Positions 35,524-50,952 of a stretch of DNA of 64,000 bases are shown one piece after another; within the stretch, counting starts at the first letter, position 1, and every line of letters starts with the position of its first letter. The DNA lies in contig JXTB01000471.1 in NCBI GenBank assembly GCA_002914805.1, positions 1-64,000 on the forward strand, read 5' to 3'. Made by a program: the position numbers and the translations under genes. The stretch comes from Parasponia andersonii. Its lineage: Eukaryota; Streptophyta; Magnoliopsida; Rosales; Cannabaceae. The notes beneath the pieces were generated by a model. The model was not told the origin of the DNA, ran no database searches, and saw nothing but the letters and a program-made list of their open reading frames with translations.

Positions 35524-36706
35524 GAAATTTATTAAATATGCCCTATAGTAGCACCAATTACATCCATATGCTCAAGTCAGAAAATTTTTCATATATACGC
35601 TTATAGGGCAAAAATGCCCCTAATAAATTGAAAGCATAGTTAGGACTTTCCTTCCCCTCTAAGATCTTCTTTCTCATTATCTGTTATCCCTTTTCTCATA
35701 TCTCTCTCTACTAGTCTCTCTCTCAATCATGATTTAAGATATTTCAATTTTTAAATATTATGAGTATAATTTAAAATAGTTTGTATTATTTTAAAATTAG
35801 ATTATGTAATAAAAATAATTCTGAGTTAAATTTTGTAATTTTTTTTAATAAAAAAATTAGGTTATCTTCCCTGATAAATATTGAAACTTTCGAGTAATTT
35901 CGATATTATTTCGATACCTATTCAATGTTATTTCTATGAAAAGTCAATGATATATTGTATATAATGGTTTCTGAAAAATTATTTGATAGCCGTCAAAATT
36001 TTCAATCTCAATTCAATGAATTTAAATATCATTTCGATGCAATCGATGCTATTTCGATGATCATTAAGTAATTTTTAAAAGACCATTTCAAAAAACACTT
36101 CATCAAATTTTTATCAAAATATCATCAAATTTATATTAAATTAACTTCGAAATTTATTGAAAATTTTAATATTCATTGGGACATATCGTCCAACTTTTCA
36201 TAAATTCGTATATATTGACTCAAATTTAATTTTAATGTAAAATCTAACTACAAAAACATCTTAAAAGTCAAGTACAAATTATTTTAAATATATCGACGGT
36301 ATTTAAAAAAATCTCTTATCAAAGTGAACACCTAATTGAAAATAAAACGTAAATTACGAATAACTTGGTAATACAAGTTTAGTGAGATTATAGATTTTAG
36401 TTGCAACAACGTTTTTAAATACTTGATTAGTATTATATTTTCATGAGATAGAGAGAAACTGAGAGGCATAAAAAAAGAAGAGGGAAAGTTTTTGAGTTAA
36501 ATCTATGGACAAGAGAACTAAAAAAAATAGGACCATAGAGGACGCAAAAAGGAAAGATAGGATAAGTTAAATTTTGGAGGTATAGATTGTCACAGATTTT
36601 TTGGACAGTTAAGTCCTTTTAGGTGAGTATATACGTTTGTAACAATTTTTGAGTGGAGCATATAGATTTAATTAGGTATACTTTAGAGTATATTTAATAA
36701 ATTTTC
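35524..36706. mobile_element. Non-autonomous element with long terminal inverted repeats
   Basis: A stretch of 1183 bp whose ends are inverted repeats of about 100 bp at roughly 70% identity. Left: GAAATTTATTAAATATGCCC and CATATGCTCAAGTCA. Right complement: GAAAATTTATTAAATATACT and TATATGCTCCACTCA. The interior is AT-rich with ATTTCGATG repeats near 35890-36060 and no coding capacity. Long inverted repeats suggest a Mutator-type derivative, but no target duplication was fixed. Confidence 0.6.
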
Positions 36707-40607
<3,901 letters not shown>

Positions 40608-40860
40608 CTCGGGGTGTTTCTCTTGCAGGCTGCTTCTTGTGGCATTGGCTTTATTTCCCTGTACATGATTTTACACACCAATGATTCTGTAGAATAAGAA
40701 GCTAATCTGTCAGATGAATTGGTATGGGAAAGTCGCATATTACTACTAGAACAGGTCCTGTAATTGAAAATGTCATGTGGAGTGTTTGCTTGTTACAAAT
40801 TTCTTTCAGCCGAATCACTATTATCCCTATTCACTATTCAGTGCCTTTCATGGAAAATTA
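40608..40860 (+). other. RABA1 3' untranslated region
   Basis: Sequence after the TAG stop. An AATAAG signal-like hexamer at about 40693 and T/A-rich sequence beyond it would suit polyadenylation near 40750. The limits are inferred. Confidence 0.45.
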
Positions 40861-41227
40861 GTAGGACCCATAACGGATAAAAGGTCGTGGAGAGCCCAAA
40901 AGTAGTGGGCTTTGGTAGGCTTTTGGGCCCAAATTTGTTGCTGTTGACCATCTCCTAGTATTGGGCTTTGCTAATGCTTTGGTGGATTGCATGCATTATC
41001 CTAATTAAATTAGACCCAATACCCGTTTCTGGGTTGGATATTTTCAACTTGCCTGTTTTTAAAATGTGGATAATATATTACCTGTGTTTTTCACCTATGT
41101 TTCTAATTTTACTCTTGGGCCTTGGGCCTTTAGACTCAACTATTCCTTTCCTTTTCCTCTTCGCGTCTTCCAGAAGTCTCTCCCTCGCTCTTCCCGTTTC
41201 ATCTCCTTCACTGTCTCCATTTCATTC

Positions 41228-41265
<38 letters not shown>

Positions 41266-41937
41266 TTCGTGATTCGGTAGCCATCATCTCCATCATTGAA
41301 CCAGTTGAAGAACGCTATTGATACACTTCTTGTTCTTCAAGTTCTGAAGGTACGGTGGTTTGCTCATGAAATTTAGTTGTTTGTAATTGTATCTTTAAGA
41401 AAATATAAGTGAAATTATAATAATTGCAATTCTTCTCATATCATGATAAAATTATGGTCGTGGACTAAAGGATTATGTCTTCATTTTCCTTGGGCACACT
41501 TCACAGAGTTTGGGAAATTTTGTTTTCCCTTGTTGTTTTTTTGCAATGAGAAAGGACTTTAATAACGTAAAAGTCCCTAATTATCATTTTGTTTAGTAGG
41601 ATGTGAAATGATTTGGTACCATTGGTTGGATTTTTCATAGGAGAATAAGTTAATAACTTAATCCTCAGTTGGGCACTGGGGATTGATGATGATGGCCTAT
41701 TGCAAATCTTTGCAATATAATAACTAGGAGTATGGATATTAAAAAGAAAAAGTGAGTTCTTTTGTAATTTGGTGATACTTGCGGCTTGAATTCTTAATGG
41801 TTGATATGAATAATATTAGTTTGTAACTTTTTCCCAAATTTTTGTTCTTGTGTAGAATTTTTAATGTGCTGAAAGACAAACGGGTGATCTTTTGAAAATC
41901 AATATAGACAACGAAACACTTTGTTGATTAAATTGAC
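40861..41937 (+). promoter_or_regulatory. Leader-like sequence of an unidentified gene
   Basis: GGGCCCAAA and GGGCTTTG elements near 40900-40970 are followed by a C/T-rich leader with a (CT)n tract (41231-41259). A possible donor CTGAAG|GTACGG lies near 41345. This looks like a promoter with a first non-coding exon, but no downstream coding exon was found before the Mutator element begins. It may be a gene cut off by that insertion, or a chance resemblance. About 41400-41937 holds nothing further. Confidence 0.35.
41231..41259. repeat. (CT)n microsatellite
   Basis: About 14 CT units within the leader-like stretch. Confidence 0.9.
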
Positions 41938-42261
41938 GTTTCTCCAAAATTGCTTAAAAGTACTGAATAGTAAACAAGTGGTATATAATTTCATTAAAAG
42001 TATCAAAATGTAAACAAATCGGTTATTATTTCACCAAAAGTGAATCGTAAACAGGTTGTTTACAGTTTCAGCAAGTTATTATTTCACCAAAAGTGAATCA
42101 TAAACAAATTGTCTACAGTTTCAACAAAAATGTTTACATTTTGGCACGTTTACGGATTCACTTTTTGTGAAATAATAAATGATTTGTTTACATTTTGACA
42201 CTTTTAATGAAATTGTATACCACTTGTTTACTATTCAGTACTTTAAGCAATTTGGGGAAAC
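41938..42261. repeat. Inverted-repeat hairpin at the left of the MULE
   Basis: Arms of about 115 bp (41938-42053 and 42147-42261) are near-perfect inverted repeats, sharing GCTTAAAAGTACTGAATAGT and GTAAACAAGTGGTAT, with the complement on the right. The loop contains a further direct copy of TTATTTCACCAAAAGTGAATC. The arms are rich in the TTGTTTACA motif. Confidence 0.85.
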
Positions 42262-42800
42262 TGTAAACCATTTGAACACTTTTTATCCCTAGTTGCTTTT
42301 TTAGCTTGTTATTTGATTAATTTCTTAAATAATTAATGAGATAGTGTGGATTTTATTTTATAATGCTATAGGATAGTTAAAAGTGCTCTTTCATCTAAGA
42401 GCAAATGGCTAAAAATAAATATTATTGGCACTAAGGAAAAGGGGAAGCATAATAAAAACAAGAAAGTAGTGGAGACATCAATTGAAATAAAGTTAAACTA
42501 GTTTTATACAAATTAAAGCAATTGTTTACATTTTGATTTGTTTACATAAATCTGAACAAACAACTTTCTTCAATTAGTATGATCATATTCTTTATAATGA
42601 CTATTACTAATGTAAACCTTTTACGAGAAATAGTACTAAAAATAAATGTGGAATACTTTCTAAAATAATTGTAAACTTTTTTGCAGGATGTTGAATTTGT
42701 TGTGCCAAAGGAAAATTGGCATAGTGAGAGGGTAATGAGTAAAACTAACATGGGTTGTTTGACCATTATTGAGAATTTTCTAACAGAGAAATAATAAAAA

Positions 42801-45800
42801 ATGTTTAGGACTTGTTGTTCGGGGCATTTGTTAGATATTAATTGTTCTTTTAAACTTGTAGGTCAAGTTGTCTATGCTATTCTTTTACATGAGATAAATA
42901 GTACAAATGTTAATGAGATAGTTTTTGATTTTAATGGGACATATTGTAAATTTTCTATTATTCAATTTGGGTCTATTCTGGGTCTTAGATGATGTCTTAT
43001 TCTTTTGGATTGTGATGCTACAAATTCTAAGAATAGACTTAAAGAAACTTACTTTCCAAAAAAATACTAATGTAAGTAGAAGGGATTTGAAAGAATTTTT
43101 TATTACTCATCAAAAGATTGGGAATGATGAAGATGTAGTAAAGTTAGCCAAAGTTTTTATGGTTGAAAATATTTTGATGAGTAAGAGAGAAATTATCTTG
43201 ATTGATGATTTCGTATTTAAACTTGTTGATGATGAAGATAAGTTTGAGGATTATCCTTGGGGGCGATTATGTTATAAGGAGACCATCAAATATTTTTGTC
43301 AAGCTTTAAGGAATAAAAAAAATAAAGATGGGAAGAGAAGTTATGAAGTTTGTGTATTTCCTTGGGTTTTACAAGTTTGGGTATTCGAGATCATTCCAAG
43401 ACTTGGGTCAAAATTTGCTTCACGTTTTTAAAGACCAACCCAAGTATATTGAATTGGAGGGAAGCTAAAAACAAATATTGCAAAGGAATTTTGAAACTTT
43501 TGGATTCCGAGAAGGTAATTTTTTTTCTTCTAATTCTACTCTATTTTGGTACTTTAACTATCAATAGTTAGTTTACATTTTCATCAACATGTTAATTTTA
43601 ATTCTATTTATTTTGAGTGATTTATTGTATTAATGATTAGTTTATCACACTTTTTTTTACATTTTCATGATTTCGTTTACATTTCTAAATTTTAATATAC
43701 ATTTGTACATTGTGTTTACTTATGTTTAAATAATGTCATTTTTTTGTATGGATGTAGTTAAGATTAAGTCTTTTAATAGAAGATTCAGTGATATTAATGA
43801 TTTTGATAAACAAAATCATCCTCATAGTGATAATTCCAAGAAGATCAAGCCTTCTAATGATGTTGATATGCACGTCAAAAATTTAAACCTCTCAATAAAG
43901 ATAAGCTATCCAGTCACCAGTCTTCAGATCAAGTTATTTAGAGGTATTTTTTTCATATCAGAATGAATATTGAATATGTTTATAGTTTGTTTACAAATTA
44001 AATATGCTTAGAAATGAAATATATTTTCTATTTCATATAATTCATATTGTTTACAAATGAAATATTGTTTCACTGTTTACAAATAATATTTTTTACAAAT
44101 TAAAAATGCTTATATTTATTATTTTCACAGAGTTTATAGAAGAGTGTTAATGAGGTTAATAGAAACTTACAAAAGAGTATTGATGAGGTTAATAGAAAGA
44201 TACATCATCTAATTGTACAAGTTGGTCAGATTTTTTCCATGATGAAGAGCATGAATATGAGTAAACGGGAAGAAGAAAAAGAAAAAGAGGAAGAAAAAGG
44301 AGGAAAACAAGAAAAGGAAAAAGAAAAAGATGAAGAAATAGGAGGAAAACAAGAAAAGGAAAAAGAAAAAGATGAAGAAATAGGAGGAAAATGGCAAGAG
44401 AACGAAAGAAAACAAGAAAAGGAAAAAGAAGATATTCAACAAAAAGACAAAGAAAAAGATAAAGAGCACCTGTTGAGAAGCTTAGTACTTCTTAGGAGGT
44501 TGCGATTTGCATGAGGTTATGGTCTAATGAGGTCACTCCTTCTCCACCAAATCCGAGTCCTTCTCCAACAGTTCCTTTTGTTGCTGCAAGTGATTCACCA
44601 TCTACAATCAATAGAAAGATAAACATAACAATATTACACTTTTTTTTGTTTATTTGTAATATTTTAGATGTAAATATCAATTTTTCTCTCTTATATATAA
44701 GTTAACAACTTACTAATTATTAATGTATTTCCGAGTTTTTTTGTCATATATAAATTGATGTAAACTTTGACTTTAATTTGTTCATTTTGTTTGTAGGGTG
44801 GAGAAGTTGAGAAGTATGTCACGAAGCAGACATATGAAGAAGAAGATTCAGATGATCGTCCAACTTTCATTATACCTTCACAATCGCAATCTTCACAAGA
44901 GGCTAAGTTGGATGTATTGGTAAAAAAGAAAGAGAAAAGAGATGTGAAACCTAGTCATTTTCTAATTTCAGCTTTTACGAATAATTTGAATACTCCTTTG
45001 ACAGAGCCTAGTGGGCCAGTGGCATTTATTCCTTTGCTATTTTTGAGTTTAGTAGATGAAACGTCATCTAAAGTGTCACAAGTCAAGTTTGATGTTTGGT
45101 ATAAAGATAGGTTGAGAGCAAATTAGAGGTAAAGATTCATTTTTTTTTTTGTATATTTTTTCTTTATTATTATTGATTAGTTTATCATATATTTCACCTA
45201 TTTTCTTATTACTAGTTAGTATTTTGTTATAGGAAGAATCCATATCCAAATGTCAAAAGCAATCATATCAGTCCTTTCAAATTTTCTGAATTAGTGCCAA
45301 TTGATAAGAAAATGTAGTTTTTTGAGCTACATCGACCTAGTTATCTTCTTTTCAATGGAGTAAGTTATTTAAACAGTTTTATGTATTTAAATTTTAGTAG
45401 TTTATTACATCATTTAATTTATTATTGGTTCCTTTTGTGTAGCACGTAGACACGTTTTCTATTTTCTTTGGAAGCAGGCTACCATTAATCCACGGTTTTC
45501 TCCAAGTTTCAAATTCACTATGAGTGATTATATTTTTGACATGATATTGAGTATGTCATACAATAAAGTGAAGATTGATTATGAACATTATGCGTGGAGC
45601 AATAAAAGTTGTTTAACAAATATGGTTTTGGGTAAGCTTGATAGATGTTGTGATGTATTCTGGTTAGATGTAGACAAAGTGTTTATTCCATTTCTAGTGA
45701 AGGGGAGTGTTAGAAAGAAGCATTGATATCTAAGAGTCTTGGATATAGACAAGAAAATGATTCACATATATGATTCCTATTATGAGAAAAATAATGATTT

Positions 45801-46250
45801 TGGTGGCTAAACATGTTGAGAAATATTGTACTATACTGCTTTCATTATTTCAATTTCTAAAGTTTCACGAGAAAAGAGCTAACTAAAGTTCTGTGCTAGA
45901 GACATTTGACATGATTTAGGAGGAGGCACCACAACAAGAGAATATGTAAGTATACTCTTAATTATCTCTAATTTCCTTTTACTAAGTGTAAATATAAACA
46001 ATATTTACATTTGTTTAAATCTGAAATATGTTGTTTACATTTCTATATATATTTTGAAGTGGGTTGTTTACAATTGTCTTACTTAAGCAGTAAAGTTATT
46101 TTACTTTCATTATTCTTATGAATGCAGGATTGATTATGGAGTTTTTATGATTAAGTTTGCTGAATCAATGATGAGTGGCCAATCAATTTTTGATATAACA
46201 CAAGAAAATATCCCCATTTTTTCGTCAGAAAATGGCAATTGAGATTTTAA
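42801..46250 (+). pseudogene. DUF1985/Ulp1-like cysteine protease gene of the MULE
   Basis: A multi-exon gene. The first exon (about 42801-43515) encodes a DUF1985-type domain (FDFNGTYCKFSIIQFGSILG; FPWVLQVWVFEIIPRLG). A small exon (about 43759-43941), a Lys/Glu-rich exon with a 42 bp repeat (about 44131-44520), and exons near 44797-45128 and 45233-45359 follow. The Ulp1 (C48) fold spans about 45443-45945 and 46128-46250. GT-AG signals are visible at these joints. Catalytic His (45721-45723) and Asp (45772-45774) are present, but the catalytic Cys of the DCGVF motif is Tyr (TAT, 46135-46137). Other damage: TGA at 45724-45726 in place of the expected Trp, a stop near 42990, and frame changes near 43060 and 43430. 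An intact copy would be expected to resemble a SUMO protease; this one is dead. Confidence 0.8.
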
Positions 46251-47049
46251 AGTATAGCCAATGGAAGAATAAAACCGACTCTTTGACACCTTGTTAAGAT
46301 TCTTGATGACTATAGTTAACTTTAATTAGTGGATTCTACATTGGATAACTACTAGATATGATATATTACAAAGTACTCAAGTTGTATACATTTTCATATT
46401 TACCTTCTTACAAGTTGTTCACATTTAAAGTTCAAGTCTATGTATATATACAACGTAAACTAGTTGTTTACAATCGCATTTTTCCTGTTATAGAATGATA
46501 AACAAGTTGTTTATATTTAAAGTACATGTATTTATGAAAATTCATTTCTAGAATTTATCTAGCAAAAGTGCCTCAGAATTTTAATTTTTAACGTTATGAA
46601 TACTTGGAAAGAAAATGGAATTATATTTTTGCACAGTTTTAATAATGAATTTCGAAGATTGCACTTTACAAAAGGTATTAGTTTTTATCTTCTTTTTTTT
46701 TTGGCACATTATGAATGCATTAGGGAGAAGAGAAGTATTTATCAATTAAGCCCTTTATTAGAAAAACTTAATAGAAATATCAACCAACAGTTTGAAAATA
46801 TTTTCTCACTTGTAGGATAATAAAAAAATAGGTGATTCTGTTTAATTTTTATCTATAAACATGAGGAAGTGAGCTTGAAATTAAGTTAAAATCATAACTT
46901 TGACTCACCTTAGTCAAATAACGAATCCAAATTATAAAATTTTAATCCACTATTTTGTTCTATACTTTAGTTGCAATACAATAACTAAAGTATACAACTA
47001 GTTCAATTTAACATTTTTGGGAATCATTTTTATGATGATGAACTTTCAC

Positions 47050-49388
47050 TCTTGTATCTTTTTGACTTGTCATATAATTCTGGCAGATTCTTACATTTTT
47101 TCCTGTTATACTCTGGTTGTCCACATGATCCATATTTTACTGTACGCTTAAATTTACCTTCAGATAGATATCTCTTAATCTTCTTTCTTCTCGGTTTACT
47201 TTCGAATTCTGGAGGATCTATTTTCTCGTGCTAAACTTCTTCTAGTATATCCCAATCATTCTCATTGCCAATTGGATTGATTGAACCTGTAAAACAAAAA
47301 ATTATAGGTACTAACAAAGAAATAACTATAAACTAAAGTACCATATAATGAATCACCACATGCAATAAAAAGATAATTAAATATATAAAAACATAAATTT
47401 TAAATCTTTGATCTTAAGTTTATTAATTGTAAACAATAGATTTACTTTGTACCTAATATTTCATATAATTGTAAATAATTAGTTTCACGTGAAATAAACA
47501 GACATATATATATATATATAGGTTGCCAATCCAATAGGTATTTTTTTTTTTAGCCATTAGATCATCATCTAATGGTGATCCAATGGCTATAATGAAGTGC
47601 ATGAAAAGACGTGCATCATTAATGCTCTTTCTCTCTCTTACTTTTTACAATAAAAAAATATGCATGCTAAATTTTCATTGGCCAAATTGATACCTATGCA
47701 TAGGTTAAAAAAAAAAATACCTACTGAATTGGTGCCCATATATATATAAGTCGTTTACTTTGTAGCTACTACCAAGTATAATAGCTTTCTGTTTTTCTTC
47801 AGTAACTGTAAACAACTAGTTTCACAATCTAAATAATAGACATGTATACATATAGGTAATGACAAAGAAATAAACATAACTTAAAACTTCTTTCTGAGTG
47901 TAGTCAATGTAATTATCAAAAGCTGTAAATAGCCATAATATTGTTTTAGGGACTCAAGTAATCATACTTGCGTATGTATCTTTTAACGTAGAAGTATTGT
48001 ACCATTTAGAACAAAATGAGTACTTATCAAGGTGTCTCCTATCTATTACAGCAATTGAGTATTTACATAGTATCCTTTCGAGTTGAAATTCAAGACATGA
48101 GCATGTTTTCTTGTTCAAATCAACTACAAATTGTTTTTCTCTTGTTTTTACTTGAAATNTTTTTTTTCTGAAAACCAAATTTGTAACATCTCTCTTAAAG
48201 CTTCAAGTAGTGGAGTCACAGGTAATTTTCTAGGATTTTTGATTGTTGAATTTATTGACTCTACAATATTAGTTGTTTGTATGTTAAACTGACGCCTTGG
48301 ATAAAAAGAACGAGCTCATTTTTCAGGATTTGCTTTCAACAAATAAGATGTAATTTTGGGGTTCAAGTCCTTCAATGTAGATATAGTAGTATAGTAGTCT
48401 ATACAAGAATATGCTCTTGCAGCAGCTTGATATGTAGCAACCAAACCAACACATCTAATCTTAGTCCTCAAATTTTGTTGCAAATGATGCTCACATATGC
48501 CATGATATGCATTTGAATAAATCTCGTTTACAACTTTTGCTATACTTTTATGCCTATCTGATATGATCCACAAATCTTCACAATCTCCAATAACTTCTTT
48601 CAGTATTTTGAAAAACCACTTGCATGCATCATTATTCTCTAAATCCCTAATTCCAAAACTAAGTGGGAAAATTTGATTGTTTCCATCCTTAGCACAAGCT
48701 TCATATAGTGTTCCTCTATATATAGTTGTCAAAAAGTACCATCTACTACTATAACAGGTATGCAATGCTTCCATCCTTATATTGAAACACCAAATGAAAC
48801 AAAAAGATATTTGAACTTGTAAAAATACAAAATTTTAAGTTTCTGATATTATGGTTTAACCGTAAATAAGTTGTTTACTTTGATGACATTATAACTGTAA
48901 ACAACTAGTTTCACCTAAATAAACGAACAAGAATGTATATAAGTGGTTTACTTTGTAACTAATATCAAGTATAATAGACTTTTGTTTTCCTTCAGTAACT
49001 TTAAACAGCTAGTATAGGTAACAATAGACGTGCATAAATATAGATAATGACAAAGAAATAAATATAAAATAAAACTTCTTTCTAAGTGTAGTAAGTATAA
49101 TAATCAAAAGTTGTAAACAATGATAATATTTTTTAAGGGACTCAAGTAATCATATCTGTTGATCTCATATTTTTCAATTCTAGTAAATATGTTTGGATTT
49201 TTAGATTTTAACATACAGAGATATAACGGTAGTAATCCATAACTTTTTTTTGGACAACCTCTTATGTGTTCCAACACAGATTTCCTTGCCCTCTATACTT
49301 TCTCATAACTAAGATCAAGTCCAAACTCTAGTCTCATATCATTCATTAGTTCCCTCAGCTTGTATGATGCTTTTGGGTCACGCAATTT
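47050..49388 (-). pseudogene. MULE transposase, central and C-terminal part
   Basis: Minus-strand pieces of a Mutator transposase. About 49388-49140 reads ELMNDMRLEFGLDLSYEK and KKSYGLLPLYLCML. The catalytic core is at about 48780-48200, with D in VVDGT (48741-48743), D in ISDRH (48556-48558) and E in IVESIN (48259-48261). A SWIM zinc finger (CSCLEF..., about 48110-48050) and a terminal zinc-knuckle remnant (YGSCGQPEYNRKKC, about 47150-47090) follow. The DDE triad is intact, but a one-base loss just after VVDGTF, a stop near 47230 and other damage kill it. Intron-like gaps lie at 47280-47940 and 48780-49140. An ambiguous base is at 48160 beside a T run. The N-terminal part lies beyond the Copia insertion, at 56678-57220. 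Confidence 0.8.
47521..47736 (-). mobile_element. MITE copy C of the TA-microsatellite-associated family
   Basis: A 216 bp element with ends GGTTGCCAATCCAATAGGTA and ATACCTACTGAATTGGTGCC, inverted relative to copies A and B. TA tracts touch both ends (47505-47520; about 47737-47748). It sits in an intron-like gap of the MULE transposase. Confidence 0.85.
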
Positions 49389-50952
49389 TGTTATCCAAAG
49401 AATAGCTAACCCAAGAGGGGGGAGGGGTGAATTGGGTTTTTAAGACTTTTACAAATTTTTTGAATAAAGTAACAAGATTGAGTAAATAATGAATGGGACA
49501 AGTAAAAATAGCAAATAAATAAGCACAATATCAAAGTAAATAAATTAAAGAGATAGGGATAGAGAGATACAAACACTATTTTTACGAGGTTCGACAAATA
49601 TGACGGTTTGCCTACGTCCCCGGCTCTCCGCAACTTGTTTAGAGCTTTCCACTATCGGATCAAAATTACAGGCTTGACCGACTCCTTGTATAATTCAGAG
49701 TGATTTCTTCTTAGGCACACCCACGCCTTTACAATAGTCTTGAATCCGCCTCTATTACGCCTAACCACGGATTGTTTAGAATCCGGTGTCAACCTCACCT
49801 ATACCGATTGTTTAGACAATAGTGCCAATCTCACCGACTCACGGGTTGTTTATGACTCCGGTGGCAACCTCACCTAAATCGGGTAGTTTATGAATCCAGT
49901 GCCAACCTCACCTCACACTCAATGGTTTTTCAATAAACAAGATTGAATACTCACTCACAAATTCTCTTCACAAATTAATTAATACAATTTTGGCTTATGA
50001 GATTTGAGAACAATGTACTATAGATGCTCTAAGATTGGCTCAATTTGATTTAAAAATATAATTGATGTGAAAATAGGCTAAGACACTTTGAGAGTAGATG
50101 AATATCAATTTAAGTTCATGCTCTTATCTTAAATACTATCAAATGAAGCTCTATATATAGATATCTAAGAAAACTAGTCGTTTATAGCCGTTATTAGCTT
50201 TCTGCCAAATGTTTGGTTGACCAAAATTAATGCTGGTCGACCAAAAATATAGCCGTTAGAGTTTGACACATCAGTTCAACTCCAACGGTCATTTCTGGCC
50301 ACTGGCCTAAAAAGTGGTCGACCAAAATTATATTTTGGTCATATTTCAGATTCAGACAGGATTTTGGCATTTTTCAGATTTTAACAGCTTTTGGCGTTTT
50401 TTAAAAACTGACTTTTAAACTCATTTTAAACTCATTTTAAACACTTTAAAAACATTAGAAATCAATTTGAAAATAATATTTTATCTATTGCAAACTTGTT
50501 TTAGTTTCACAAATAATTTTTTAAATATCTTTGCAACTTATTTAAACTTAAGAAATCATGTTTTAAAGAATATTTTCCCATTCAAAGAGATCATTATTTT
50601 CCATTTTCAAACTTCTATGATAAAATAACTATTTTAAGCTTAAGATAGTTTAAAAACTCTTTTGAAAAGTATGAGCCAATGCAAAGAGAATTTATGTGCA
50701 ATGAACTAAATCAAATACAAGACTAAGTATGAATATACCCTATCTAGACACGATCTTGTATCTTGATTATTCATCTTTAAGCTTGATTCTAATATGTCCA
50801 TATGCATCTATCTTCAAGCTTGATTCCTTGATTAACTTGAGGTAGAACTTTAATACCATTTCACTACATATTCAAGTTAAATCATTAGTACTAAATCAAA
50901 TATTTGTTATCTTCAAAATAAGAGTGAGTAAGAATAAAACCTTAATTTCACA
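49389..50952 (-). repeat. 3' LTR of the SIRE-like element
   Basis: A 1564 bp repeat, colinear with 55008-56672 and about 100 bp shorter. Confidence 0.9.

Noticed and set aside
44209-44469. Phe-rich minus-strand frame
   Set aside because: It is the complement of the Lys/Glu-rich repeat exon of the MULE Ulp1 gene.
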